Source: an uncultured Paraprevotella sp. (GTDB taxonomy: Bacteria > Bacteroidota > Bacteroidia > Bacteroidales > Bacteroidaceae). From it: 64,000 nt of DNA. Shown piece after piece: positions 6,398-14,205 of this stretch; within the stretch, counting starts at the first letter, position 1, and the number at the start of each line of letters is the position of its first letter. The notes under the pieces are model-generated. The model was not told where the DNA came from. It did not search any database and saw nothing but the letters and a program-made list of their open reading frames with translations. A program made the position numbers and the translations under genes. Location of the stretch: the NCBI GenBank assembly GCA_900546665.1, contig URDY01000014.1:6566-70565 (forward strand), in the 5' to 3' direction.

Positions 6398-7474
6398 ATG
6401 AGATACTTCTTGCTGTTTGTTTTTATGGCTTTGTATTCCTCTTTCTTATATGCCGGTGAAAACAAAACAGATACAGTGAACATCCATATCAACAATCAGG
6501 TTTATGAACTTACCGTATCTATGGATTCGACTATAGACGAATATGGCAAGAAACCTACCGCTGCGTATGTGAAACTTTCCAAGGACGGAAGAACGGCAGG
6601 AGAAAGTGTCTTCCCGCTGTCAGGCAACTGTCCGATTGAAGAGGATATAAGAGTTGAAGGTTCTGACAAGGGATTTATAATCAGAATTCCATACTGCGAC
6701 GGTTTTCTGTTCCGTATCGGTTATGTCCGGTTCAGCTATTCGGAAAAATACGATGACTTTATCCTGACAGGATACAGGGAAGAAAACATAGACAGGCTGA
6801 ATACAGAACAGGAAAGCAGGAGCGTGGAGTACAGTGTCTTCTCCGAAAAACCGATTGTATGGTCCATGTTTTCTCCCGAAACGATAAAAAGAATAATCCG
6901 GCAGAATCTGACCCGGGAGCATGAGATTGCCCAAATCCGTACAGCCCAATATCTGGTTTTCGGTTACTCTTCCAAAGAGAACAAACTGATGTGGATAGAA
7001 ATTCCTGCCGAATTTGTCATACAGAACAACAGTCCCCAAAGGATATATGTACTTGATTCTTCTTATTATGGCTATGCTTATGAAGCCAGATACAGATTTG
7101 AAGAAAATCCCGCCAAAGAATGGAGCAAGCATCTCCTTTACAGAATTGAGAGAGACTCTATAGGCAGTTTGATTGATTTGGATCCTATTTTTCCAAAAGA
7201 ATCCAATCGTTACATCATCAATTCACGAATATTTGTTTATAAGAATCCTGAATTTCAGAAACTGTTCGAGGATACGGTCGCCTCAATATTCCGGCAACAT
7301 AAGGAATCCCGTTGGCGGGTTACCCCATCTTCTCTTTCCCCATGCCAGTGGAAGTCTATCAGACAGCTCATTTCAGGAGATTCCCTGACAGTCTGGCTTT
7401 ATTCGGATTCGCTGGATCGCCGCCATTCGGTAAACATTCCGCTTGATGTCGGGAAAAGGCTTCCCACATTCTGA
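6398..7474 (+). CDS. Secreted hypothetical protein at the array end
   Basis: 358 residues from the ATG at 6398, which puts a Sec signal peptide at the very N-terminus (YFLLFVFMALYSSFLYAG, cleavage near residue 20); the open frame extends to 6332. The mature part is beta-rich with an internal helical stretch and no recognised domain. It is the largest protein of the plus-strand block and ends at a strong inverted repeat, facing the minus-strand operon. No attC-like site flanks it. Confidence 0.65.
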   Translation: MRYFLLFVFMALYSSFLYAGENKTDTVNIHINNQVYELTVSMDSTIDEYGKKPTAAYVKLSKDGRTAGESVFPLSGNCPIEEDIRVEGSDKGFIIRIPYCDGFLFRIGYVRFSYSEKYDDFILTGYREENIDRLNTEQESRSVEYSVFSEKPIVWSMFSPETIKRIIRQNLTREHEIAQIRTAQYLVFGYSSKENKLMWIEIPAEFVIQNNSPQRIYVLDSSYYGYAYEARYRFEENPAKEWSKHLLYRIERDSIGSLIDLDPIFPKESNRYIINSRIFVYKNPEFQKLFEDTVASIFRQHKESRWRVTPSSLSPCQWKSIRQLISGDSLTVWLYSDSLDRRHSVNIPLDVGKRLPTF

Positions 7475-7493
7475 TACATTTTAGAATGTGGGA
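7461..7493. terminator. Convergent inverted repeat
   Basis: TTCCCACATTCT (7461-7472) and AGAATGTGGGAA (7482-7493) are perfect complements around a 9-nt loop, between converging genes. The left arm overlaps the stop codon of the upstream gene. No T-run is present, so termination is inferred. Confidence 0.5.
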
Positions 7494-7517
7494 AATGATT
7501 CAGTTCGCAAGTATCTT

Positions 7518-8219
7518 TCACTTTCCGGCAAGGAATTCAAGATAGTCGGCTACAGCCTTATGGCATCCGCTGAAGTCGGGAGTACGGCGGCCTTTGTATT
7601 TTCTGAAACCGACGGTTCCGTTCCGGTCGATTGCTGTTACATGTCGGTTGAATGTCCCTTTGGTTCTGATATGGATGTCAAATCCGTCCCTTCCGGTGAT
7701 TTCAAGAAACATTTCTGCCGTTATTTTCTCACCGTTCAGGAATTTCCGTTTGTTTTCGTCGAGTTGTTGATGCCATCGGGATTCTTTTTCCTTTTTTTCC
7801 TGCTCTTCTTTTCTTTTCCGTTCCAGCCGCTTTTCCTCCTGCCTTTTTGCATACGTCTCACGGGCCTGTACCAAAGGTGTCGGGTCAAGACCGAGTTCTT
7901 TGAATACATGGACAGACAAGAGGGGGATGATTTTTCCATCCTCCGTATCCTTCATGGTGTTTTCAATCCAGTTCTTGCAATAGGTCGCCGCTTCTTCCCG
8001 GTGCCCCTCCTTGTCAAGGATTCTGCGTGAATACTGTCCGCAGGAAAAATGGACATCACCAATCTTGCAGATTACATGGAAGCTGTCTTCACTTTCATTT
8101 CCGTATTCGTTTTTTCTTGCCAGCGAGATGAATACATTCTCCGCATACGGTTCAAGTTCCATGTATGGGGCAACGATAGTGTTGCCGTCAAACTTATATT
8201 TCAATACTTTTGCTTTCAT
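7518..8219 (-). CDS. Hypothetical protein with charged coiled coil
   Basis: 233 residues from the ATG at 8219, 4 nt after the end of the upstream gene; an earlier in-frame start at 8255 would overlap that gene. The middle (about residues 120-160) is a highly charged Lys/Glu helix likely to be a coiled coil. The flanking domains are unrecognised; the C-terminus carries TGRDGFDIHIRTKG. It is the last gene of the long minus-strand block. Confidence 0.72.
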   Translation of the reverse strand: MKAKVLKYKFDGNTIVAPYMELEPYAENVFISLARKNEYGNESEDSFHVICKIGDVHFSCGQYSRRILDKEGHREEAATYCKNWIENTMKDTEDGKIIPLLSVHVFKELGLDPTPLVQARETYAKRQEEKRLERKRKEEQEKKEKESRWHQQLDENKRKFLNGEKITAEMFLEITGRDGFDIHIRTKGTFNRHVTAIDRNGTVGFRKYKGRRTPDFSGCHKAVADYLEFLAGK

Positions 8220-8223
8220 ATTT

Positions 8224-8556
8224 CTATTCTGTTTTTCTGTCGGTACATATTTCATCTATTATCTCTTTCTCTTTTCTCTCACCTTTGAGGAAGGCAAGCA
8301 GCCGCTCGAAAAAGAACGGGGCATGGTCTGTCCCCAGCTGTGAGCTTTCCCCGTTACGGGTGGCGCATATTGCAAACCGTCCCAGTCCGGGACTCTCCTG
8401 TGGCGGTACGATATGGAATGACAGGTTTCCCGTACCGTTTATGTGAAGCCCGCCACGGTAGTTGTAGAAAGTCTTTGCGGCTCTACTGTCCGTATCAATG
8501 TCCACCCGGCTGTAACCGCAGCGTTTCAGTTCTCTGATGATTTCCCTGTTTGTCAT
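8224..8556 (-). CDS. Hypothetical mobile-element protein
   Basis: 110 residues from the ATG at 8556, which overlaps the stop of the upstream frame as ATGA (8553-8556), indicating translational coupling. A small soluble protein with an N-terminal helix (REIIRELKRCGYSRVDIDTD) followed by beta strands. No family recognised. Confidence 0.7.
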   Translation of the reverse strand: MTNREIIRELKRCGYSRVDIDTDSRAAKTFYNYRGGLHINGTGNLSFHIVPPQESPGLGRFAICATRNGESSQLGTDHAPFFFERLLAFLKGERKEKEIIDEICTDRKTE

Positions 8557-8834
8557 AATTGTATCTGTCTGATTGGATTTGAAATGTTCTGGTGTACTGT
8601 TCCCGTATTTGGGGATACGCCGTGTTCTGACACCCACTTCCGGTATGCCGTGGCATATTCCTGCCTTTCCCGTTCCAGACTGCTTTCCGTCTCCGGAGTA
8701 TATCCGAGCAGGCGTATGTATCCTCTGTTGCAGCCTGTCAGTTCGCAGCGCATTCCGGCTGCCTCCAGTTTCCCGATGCGTTTCTGTGCCGTCTTCGCGC
8801 TTGAATATTCCTTGGGCCAGAAATAATGTTCGCC
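8553..8834 (-). CDS. ORF continuing in frame after the J-domain gene's TAG
   Basis: 93 open codons directly follow the TAG (8835-8837) of the J-domain gene in the same frame; the first ATG is only at 8753 (66 residues). The residues before that ATG (GEHYFWPKEYSSAKTAQKR) look like real protein, suggesting either a gene that lost its start, or one longer protein interrupted by an amber codon. The stop overlaps the next start (ATGA), which supports translation. Function unknown. Confidence 0.55.
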   Translation of the reverse strand, partial: GEHYFWPKEYSSAKTAQKRIGKLEAAGMRCELTGCNRGYIRLLGYTPETESSLERERQEYATAYRKWVSEHGVSPNTGTVHQNISNPIRQIQL

Positions 8835-9623
8835 CTATGAGCCGTAAAAGTCTTCCCCGAGTATCATTTCCCCGATATGTCTCCGGTTCTCGATGAAGCC
8901 GAAACGCGCCTTGCCCAGTGCCTGTCGCATAGCCTTGTGTGCAGGTCCTTCTGGATACCTGAACACTTCAGGACTGTCTTTTCCCGTAATCTTCGGCAGT
9001 TCCATCCGGTACGGCTGTCTGTAGCTGCCGATTCCGAGCGTGAGGTAGAAGTTAGTGTGGAAATAGTCCGTCATGGGGTCGCTTTCATCAAAGTTGTACG
9101 ACATGACAAAGTCCCTGACATTTGTCATCACCTCCTTGGCCCGGTCGGTCAGACTGTCCGATTCCTGGATGTTGTAGTGGTTGATGTCTCCCTGTACCTT
9201 GCCGGATTCTCTGGTGAAAGCCTCGAAGTCCGCTTTCATCAGCCGGATAAGGATTGAGCTGTATCCGTCCCTGCGGACCGAGAAGGTGTATCTCGGATAG
9301 GTCTCCTTGAGCCATGCCCTGACCAGTTCCGTGATTTCCGGTGCGGACTGCCCGTTGTAGTTGCGCCCTTTCCAGCGGTATTCATTGTACACGTATTCGG
9401 TGTATTCCTTTGCGGTGGCATCCTGAAAGTCGTGTTCGTAGCCTGTCGGGGTTGTGGAAACGCAGGGCTTGTCTTTCCAGACCTCGAACAGCTTTCTGAA
9501 TTCGGTGTTCACCTGCTGCATGAGGGCAGTGTCACCACCCTTGTCCGGGTGGTGAAGCATTGCCAGACGGCGGTATTCCTTTTTCAGGTCCGCCAGTGAG
9601 TGTATGTTCTGAAAATAAGTCAT
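8835..9623 (-). CDS. J-domain (DnaJ-like) protein of a mobile element
   Basis: 262 residues from ATG 9623. The N-terminus is a J-domain: LADLKKEYRRLAMLHHPDKGG with the diagnostic HPD tripeptide at about residues 27-29, which stimulates Hsp70 ATPase activity. There is no G/F-rich or zinc-finger region, so this is not a housekeeping DnaJ. The remaining 200 residues are an unrecognised domain. The longer frame start at 9809 overlaps the neighbouring gene and is rejected. A co-chaperone role in element replication, transfer or host takeover is plausible but unproven. Confidence 0.8.
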   Translation of the reverse strand: MTYFQNIHSLADLKKEYRRLAMLHHPDKGGDTALMQQVNTEFRKLFEVWKDKPCVSTTPTGYEHDFQDATAKEYTEYVYNEYRWKGRNYNGQSAPEITELVRAWLKETYPRYTFSVRRDGYSSILIRLMKADFEAFTRESGKVQGDINHYNIQESDSLTDRAKEVMTNVRDFVMSYNFDESDPMTDYFHTNFYLTLGIGSYRQPYRMELPKITGKDSPEVFRYPEGPAHKAMRQALGKARFGFIENRRHIGEMILGEDFYGS

Positions 9624-9634
9624 AGTTGTAGATA

Positions 9635-9844
9635 TTAAAGTCCCGCAAGACGGTTGATGAAATATATCTGCCAGTCCTGGTCGAGTCCGAGGTTGCTGCA
9701 CGCGATCTCGAAGTCTTCGCTTCTCAGGTCGTTGTCTGCCTGAAGTTCCTGCAGGTTCCTTATCTCGTCGTCCAGGTATTCCTGTGCCTCTTCCTTGCCG
9801 CAACTGCATGAGTTGCAGATCAGGTCAATGATGTTCCGTGCCAT
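9635..9844 (-). CDS. Small acidic hypothetical protein
   Basis: A 69-residue acidic, helical protein with CNSCSCG near the N-terminus. It lies 11 nt from each neighbour, consistent with one operon. No family recognised. Confidence 0.62.
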   Translation of the reverse strand: MARNIIDLICNSCSCGKEEAQEYLDDEIRNLQELQADNDLRSEDFEIACSNLGLDQDWQIYFINRLAGL

Positions 9845-9855
9845 AGCCGTTGTCT

Positions 9856-10452
9856 TTATTTGTTTGTCAGGTATATGTTCCGCTTCTCGTCATAGCTCTT
9901 GCCGTTCCACCAGTCATCGGCGGCCTCGGCGAATGTCTGTCCGGAATTGGCCGGAGGGAAGTCGGACGCCTTGAATCCGGTCAGGCATTCAAGGTTATCT
10001 GTATTGTTGGACTTCCACCATTCCTGCATCTTTTCCAGATAGGATTGTCTGGAACAGGTCTCCACATAATCTTTGCACAACAGACACCAGATGTCATCGT
10101 CCACGTCATTGTGGTATTCATTCGTGTTGACATCCACCCATGCCTGGATTTCAATCTTTGTAGAGCCGCAGTCACTGCATACCTTGATTTCGGAATCGTC
10201 CGGGTGTTTGCGTCTGGCCTTGCCGTCATACAGGCTGACGGCCCGTTCCACCAGCTTTTCCCTGTAACGGTCCGTCAGTTCCGCATAGAACCGTTCAGCG
10301 GCTCCGAATATTCCCTTGTCCGTCATCAGAGACCATTTTTCCCAAAAGTGTGGGTGCATTTCCTTGAATACTGTCCTGCACTCTTCCTCGCACCAGGCAT
10401 TCCACATATAGTAGAAGAAGCTGGAGACTGCATTTTCCGCTTGATATTTCAT
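9856..10452 (-). CDS. Hypothetical protein with zinc-ribbon-like cysteines
   Basis: 198 residues from ATG 10452; the longer frame to 10488 would overlap the upstream gene. Two CxxC pairs about 30 residues apart (VCSDCGS and WCLLCKD) suggest a zinc ribbon. The N-terminus is aromatic-rich and helical. It is tightly packed in the minus-strand operon. No known family. Confidence 0.68.
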   Translation of the reverse strand: MKYQAENAVSSFFYYMWNAWCEEECRTVFKEMHPHFWEKWSLMTDKGIFGAAERFYAELTDRYREKLVERAVSLYDGKARRKHPDDSEIKVCSDCGSTKIEIQAWVDVNTNEYHNDVDDDIWCLLCKDYVETCSRQSYLEKMQEWWKSNNTDNLECLTGFKASDFPPANSGQTFAEAADDWWNGKSYDEKRNIYLTNK

Positions 10453-10462
10453 AATGTTGTTC

Positions 10463-10693
10463 TTATTTGAGGTTATACATTTTTGCAAAATAGCTGTTCA
10501 CTTCAGGTATCCTTTTCTTGTAATAGGGCTGGTTGTCCCTGCACCAGTCCGCCAGTTCCTGCTTGTTCCTGAAAGGTTCCCTCCAGCTTTGCCCGCTCAT
10601 GATCATTTCCACCTGCGGGGCCAGTTCCCTGATGAACGCTCCGACAGTCCATCCTTCCCAGACGTATCTGTCCATATTGATTTTTGTTGCCAT
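10463..10693 (-). CDS. Small hypothetical protein
   Basis: 76 residues from ATG 10693 (the frame opens at 10732, but that start overlaps the upstream gene). A soluble protein with MDRYVWEGWTVGAFIRELAP at the N-terminus. It resembles small conserved proteins of Bacteroidales conjugative elements; no functional assignment. Confidence 0.62.
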   Translation of the reverse strand: MATKINMDRYVWEGWTVGAFIRELAPQVEMIMSGQSWREPFRNKQELADWCRDNQPYYKKRIPEVNSYFAKMYNLK

Positions 10694-10706
10694 ATTGTCT
10701 TTCGTT

Positions 10707-11288
10707 TCAAGAGTTTCCTTTTGTATTTTCAAGTTGAAGCCTTACCGCTTCGTACATTTGATTGAGCCAATCAATGTTGCTGACTCCAAGGTCGTAGGGA
10801 GTGTAGCAGGCCACTTCGTCCCCGCTTTCCTTCTCCAATGCGATTACTGTCATACTATCCTCCGTAACTTTAAGCTTCGTTACCCAACATTCATACGGAT
10901 CTCCGTTTTTCCCGAACCAGATGACCCATACCGGATCGTCATTGCTGTCACAGAATGAGATTTCTTTCAGGCCGTGCGCATCGAGCAGTTGCCTGATGGC
11001 TTCGATTATGTCCTTACGCAGTTCTTCTATCCTGTCGCTGAAACACATGGACGTATATCTGACCTTGCCTTTACCGTCCCGTTCCCTGACAGACAGGATC
11101 TGCATGTCGGGGTGAGAGCCGAATCTCCAGTCTGTCACCTCGTCATCATCGCGGGTAGTGTGGATGTTGCCGCCCAGTACCAGGCCGCAGTCTTCCGCTA
11201 TCATTCTTTCCGCCTCGTCGCGGTCTTCCGCAACGACCTTGTAGGTACCCTCGAAGGCGTACCTTACTCTTACATCGTACTTTGCCAT
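10707..11288 (-). CDS. Hypothetical protein, DpnD/PcfM-like N-terminus
   Basis: 193 residues. The first 35 (VRVRYAFEGTYKVVAEDRDE) follow the beta-beta-alpha pattern of the DpnD/PcfM-like accessory domain found on plasmids and phages; this is a weak resemblance. The remainder alternates helix and strand and ends MYEAVRLQLENTK. It is co-directional with its neighbours. Function unknown. Confidence 0.65.
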   Translation of the reverse strand: MAKYDVRVRYAFEGTYKVVAEDRDEAERMIAEDCGLVLGGNIHTTRDDDEVTDWRFGSHPDMQILSVRERDGKGKVRYTSMCFSDRIEELRKDIIEAIRQLLDAHGLKEISFCDSNDDPVWVIWFGKNGDPYECWVTKLKVTEDSMTVIALEKESGDEVACYTPYDLGVSNIDWLNQMYEAVRLQLENTKGNS

Positions 11289-11327
11289 AATTCCTATGAT
11301 TTGGTTAATGATTTCTATTGTTGATTC

Positions 11328-11816
11328 TTATTCTTGGTTCTCGAACGATTCCGGTGACAACCGGTACAGTTCAGCCAGGTTCAGTTTGGCCATCGGGTAT
11401 TCCACCCATCCGCTTTTGCGTCTGTATCCCGTATCTTCGGCAAGGCTGTTCCTTATGAGGAATTCCATCGCTTCCGGATTGTTGTTTATGTCAATGAATG
11501 CCTGGTCGGGAATCCCGAATGCCGGGGAGTCTTCCAGATTGACGGTAAGTACCGTGTATAGTTCCCCGTTGTCCGGTGATTCCAGACTCAGAACCGGCCA
11601 TCCGTTCGGGTAGAAGCCGGTGACAAGCCTGAATTCCTTTTCATGGTACCGGAATGTCCTTTCAGACCGGTTTTTCCCGGATTCCTGAATTTTGAAGTCG
11701 TCTTCTCCTTCAGTGAATGTCCTCACCGGGCAGGACACATCGTAATGGCAGCCGTCTTCGTGTCCGCACAGGTATTCTTTTCCCTTGAATAGGATGATTG
11801 CATATTTCTTTTCCAT
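11328..11816 (-). CDS. Hypothetical protein
   Basis: A 162-residue soluble protein. The N-terminus contains CGHEDGCHYDVSC, three cysteines and two histidines within 15 residues, a possible metal site. I do not recognise the family. It lies in the minus-strand block, 31 nt after the gene starting at 12780. Confidence 0.65.
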   Translation of the reverse strand: MEKKYAIILFKGKEYLCGHEDGCHYDVSCPVRTFTEGEDDFKIQESGKNRSERTFRYHEKEFRLVTGFYPNGWPVLSLESPDNGELYTVLTVNLEDSPAFGIPDQAFIDINNNPEAMEFLIRNSLAEDTGYRRKSGWVEYPMAKLNLAELYRLSPESFENQE

Positions 11817-11847
11817 GATTTGATATCTTTAAGTGACCATACTTGAT

Positions 11848-12780
11848 TTATGAAGCGACAAGACCTATCTTTTCTCCGAAGAAGGAATCGCATACCCCGT
11901 ACACATGCTTGATGGAGCATTCATATTTTGAGTTCTCGCTGTCAAGACGGAAGCGGAATCCGTGATAGTCCCTGACTTCCAGTTTCAGTCTGACATCTTT
12001 CAGGAGTTCCATTTCCAGGAGACTTCCACCGCCGTACATGGAGCTGAAGATGCCGCAGCAGTTGCCTTTGGGAATAATGACTTCCCCAAGCGAGAATCCG
12101 GCATCATAAAGTTCCTGCAGGCTTACCTTGCCGATATAGGTCAGCAGGTTGGCACCGCAGCAGGAGTTGATGAGTTCATGGTAGAACTGTTCATAGGATA
12201 CCTGTTCCTTGCCGTCCCTGTATTTTTTGTCAGGGAACCGGCCATATACCGTGTAGCCTTTCTCCACCAGCATTTTCTTCACTTTGGCTGGATTGAGGTT
12301 CAGCGCGTCTATCATATCCCCGAAATAGGATTCCTTGTACCGGTATCCTTCCTGCGATTCCAGCCAGTTGGAATTGATGCAGTCGTAGTTTGACAGCATC
12401 TCGACACGCACGGGGATGTCATCCGTGTTTTTGAGAAGTTCTTTCAGCGTGTCAGAGTCGTTTCTGTCATAGATTTCTTCCCTGATTTCGTCTTCGTGTT
12501 CTTGAAAGAACTTGTCCACTTCCTCTTCCCCGAAATCATGGAAACGGATACATTCATCCTTCAGCTTTGAGACGATTTCACGGACAGCTTCCCATTCGGC
12601 GTCACCGTACCATTCGTCCACTTTCTCCCACAGACTTTCACAGCTCCTTTCTTCCAGACACTTCTGGATGGTGTCACGGCAGTTGTCGAGATTGTCGTTG
12701 TAGTCCACCCATACCAGCGTGTAGGACTTGTCCATGAGCGATTTCACGAATTCCATTGTCAGTCTTTCCTGTTCTTCCAT
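11848..12780 (-). CDS. Acidic hypothetical protein
   Basis: A 310-residue, strongly acidic protein (for example EEEVDKFFQEHEDEIREEIY at about residues 84-103). High negative charge is typical of DNA-mimic antirestriction proteins, but no such family is recognised here. The C-terminal third carries CCGIFSSMYGGGS. It sits downstream of a GNRA-type hairpin at 12840-12859. Confidence 0.65.
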   Translation of the reverse strand: MEEQERLTMEFVKSLMDKSYTLVWVDYNDNLDNCRDTIQKCLEERSCESLWEKVDEWYGDAEWEAVREIVSKLKDECIRFHDFGEEEVDKFFQEHEDEIREEIYDRNDSDTLKELLKNTDDIPVRVEMLSNYDCINSNWLESQEGYRYKESYFGDMIDALNLNPAKVKKMLVEKGYTVYGRFPDKKYRDGKEQVSYEQFYHELINSCCGANLLTYIGKVSLQELYDAGFSLGEVIIPKGNCCGIFSSMYGGGSLLEMELLKDVRLKLEVRDYHGFRFRLDSENSKYECSIKHVYGVCDSFFGEKIGLVAS

Positions 12781-12839
12781 TTCTGTTACCTGTGTACGGC
12801 AGGATTCTGTTTCCCGTACATGTCGTTTATAAATGAGAA

Positions 12840-12859
12840 GAGCGACCTTTCGGCCGCTC
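12840..12859 (-). terminator. Hairpin with GAAA tetraloop between two operon genes
   Basis: On the minus strand GAGCGGCC-GAAA-GGTCGCTC: an 8-bp stem closed by a GNRA loop and followed by TTCTCATTTAT. It is between the gene ending at 12865 and the one starting at 12780; it may be a partial terminator or an RNA-stability element. Confidence 0.45.
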
Positions 12860-12864
12860 CCTTG

Positions 12865-13152
12865 TCATTCGTTCTCTTCCTTGAGCCTTTCATATTTCTC
12901 TGTTTCCATTTCCGTTTTGCCGTCGAAGTGGAAATGTGCCATATGACCGTATCCGGTTTTAGGCTCACCGCCGCATTTGTGCAGTGCGGTGTCTATTTCC
13001 CAGTCGGTATCACCGATGCCGAGGGATATGTATGTCCCTCTGAGCATACACCCGGCCAGTCTCAGTGCGGCATCCTTCCTTTTTTCCCGGCGGAGCCTGT
13101 CAAATGCCGCGAGCGCGATTTCCCGGTTGGGTATTTTTACCGTAGTTTCCAT
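12865..13152 (-). CDS. Small hypothetical protein
   Basis: A 95-residue soluble protein with an N-terminal helix (REIALAAFDRLRREKRKDAA), Gly-rich turns and a charged C-terminal tail ending KYERLKEENE. No family recognised. Same operon as its neighbours (12 nt spacing upstream). Confidence 0.6.
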   Translation of the reverse strand: METTVKIPNREIALAAFDRLRREKRKDAALRLAGCMLRGTYISLGIGDTDWEIDTALHKCGGEPKTGYGHMAHFHFDGKTEMETEKYERLKEENE

Positions 13153-13164
13153 ATCGTTTCATTT

Positions 13165-13479
13165 TCAGTTTGCCGTTTCCTTGTCTTTCCCGCTGTCTTT
13201 TGCTGCCAGGACACCGAAAGGCAGATCGAGTATCCTGTGGTTAAAACATAGCGTTGAATTGTAGTCCGTGCGTTGCCAGAGGGTAAAATGGTCTCCGGCG
13301 AACGACCATCTGAAATAGCCTGACAGTGAGCCGAACTGCGGATTGACATTCCTGCTTATGAGGAAGCGGTTCACGTCCACGATGTGTCCCGCCGTCAGTA
13401 GTATGTTCAGTATTTCCACGAATGCCAGCTGCGAGTATGGGTCGATAGGCATTACAGGTCCTTTGAAGTTGATTTCCAT
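13165..13479 (-). CDS. Small hypothetical protein
   Basis: A 104-residue soluble protein starting MEINFKGPVMPIDP and including FVEILNILLTAGHIVDVN. No family recognised; 12 nt spacing to both neighbours supports a common transcript. Confidence 0.6.
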   Translation of the reverse strand: MEINFKGPVMPIDPYSQLAFVEILNILLTAGHIVDVNRFLISRNVNPQFGSLSGYFRWSFAGDHFTLWQRTDYNSTLCFNHRILDLPFGVLAAKDSGKDKETAN

Positions 13480-13491
13480 ATCTTTTGTCTT

Positions 13492-13983
13492 TTAGTCATA
13501 ATTGTCATCAAATATTTCGTAACGGAATGGAAGCATGTCGCAGTAGTAGCTTGATACGCCCGTGTATATCAGGGCATCTTCTCCCGTGTCCGCGTCTTCT
13601 TCCGTTTCCGTGACGGTATCCCCGTACAGGTCATGGTAGTGTGATACCATCATGTACGGGTCATCCGTGGTGATGTCATATCCGTAACTTCTGCTCCAGC
13701 TTATGAAAAACTCCGTTTCTTCCTCTTCGAGCCTTTCAAGGGCATCCCTGATCTCGAAGAAGTTGGGACAGAGCCATTCACGGCTGATCAGTGTGTCCGG
13801 AATGTTTTCCCATTTCGGATACCGGTATTCCGGTTCCTTTTCCCCGGGGAACAGGTCGGAACAGGCACTCAGGAACTCGCCCATGTCGCTGTAGTCGGAC
13901 AGGTGCAGCCAGTAGTCCCTGTAATCCTTTATGTCAATGAGATGCTGTGTGGTCACGGCAATCTCTGCATTGTTCAGATCCAT
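13492..13983 (-). CDS. Acidic ArdA-like protein
   Basis: A 163-residue, very acidic protein. Blocks such as MGEFLSACSDLFPGE, ISREWLCPNFFEIRDALERL and the Asp/Glu-rich C-terminus recall ArdA antirestriction proteins, which mimic bent DNA and block type I restriction enzymes. The match is by pattern only, so I call it ArdA-like with reserve. It is the first gene after hairpin copy 2 (14011-14184), 28 nt from its edge, which is where an early-expressed antirestriction gene would be expected in a leading region. Confidence 0.5.
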   Translation of the reverse strand: MDLNNAEIAVTTQHLIDIKDYRDYWLHLSDYSDMGEFLSACSDLFPGEKEPEYRYPKWENIPDTLISREWLCPNFFEIRDALERLEEEETEFFISWSRSYGYDITTDDPYMMVSHYHDLYGDTVTETEEDADTGEDALIYTGVSSYYCDMLPFRYEIFDDNYD

Positions 13984-14010
13984 ATTACTTGTCTTTTATG
14001 TATGTGGATG

Positions 14011-14184
14011 CCGGGGATTCCATTCCACCGACCTCGACAAGGTGCCGTGTCCCGGCTGTGCAGGGTTTTTCGGGAAAATACCGCAGCTCCGCGAGGATGA
14101 TTTTCCTGAAAACCGCCTGCGGCCTGACCTTGCTCAGCCGATGGGGACGCGGCTTACCTTTGTCGGTGGGAATGGAACTCCCGG
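14011..14184. promoter_or_regulatory. Long structured hairpin, copy 2 (candidate ssDNA promoter)
   Basis: Outer stem CCGGGGATTCCATTCCACCG (14011-14030) pairs almost perfectly with its complement at 14164-14184. Inner stems are GCCGTGTCCC/GGGACGCGGC, CGGCTG/CAGCCG and GGAAAAT/ATTTTCC. Core motif AATACCGCA ... GCGAGGATG as in the other copies. The right arm has CCTTG, 22 nt, TACCTTTG (14155-14162); the left arm opposite the box lacks the matching bases. It lies between the methylase-helicase gene and the ArdA-like gene, pointing at the latter if folded from plus-strand DNA. Confidence 0.78.
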
Positions 14185-14205
14185 TCTTCTTCATACGGTT
14201 CATAT

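Noticed and set aside
2815..8837. Recoded amber (TAG) genetic code in the element
   Set aside because: Several genes in the same region end at TAG directly before a neighbour or a site (for example 2674-2676), so general recoding is unlikely.
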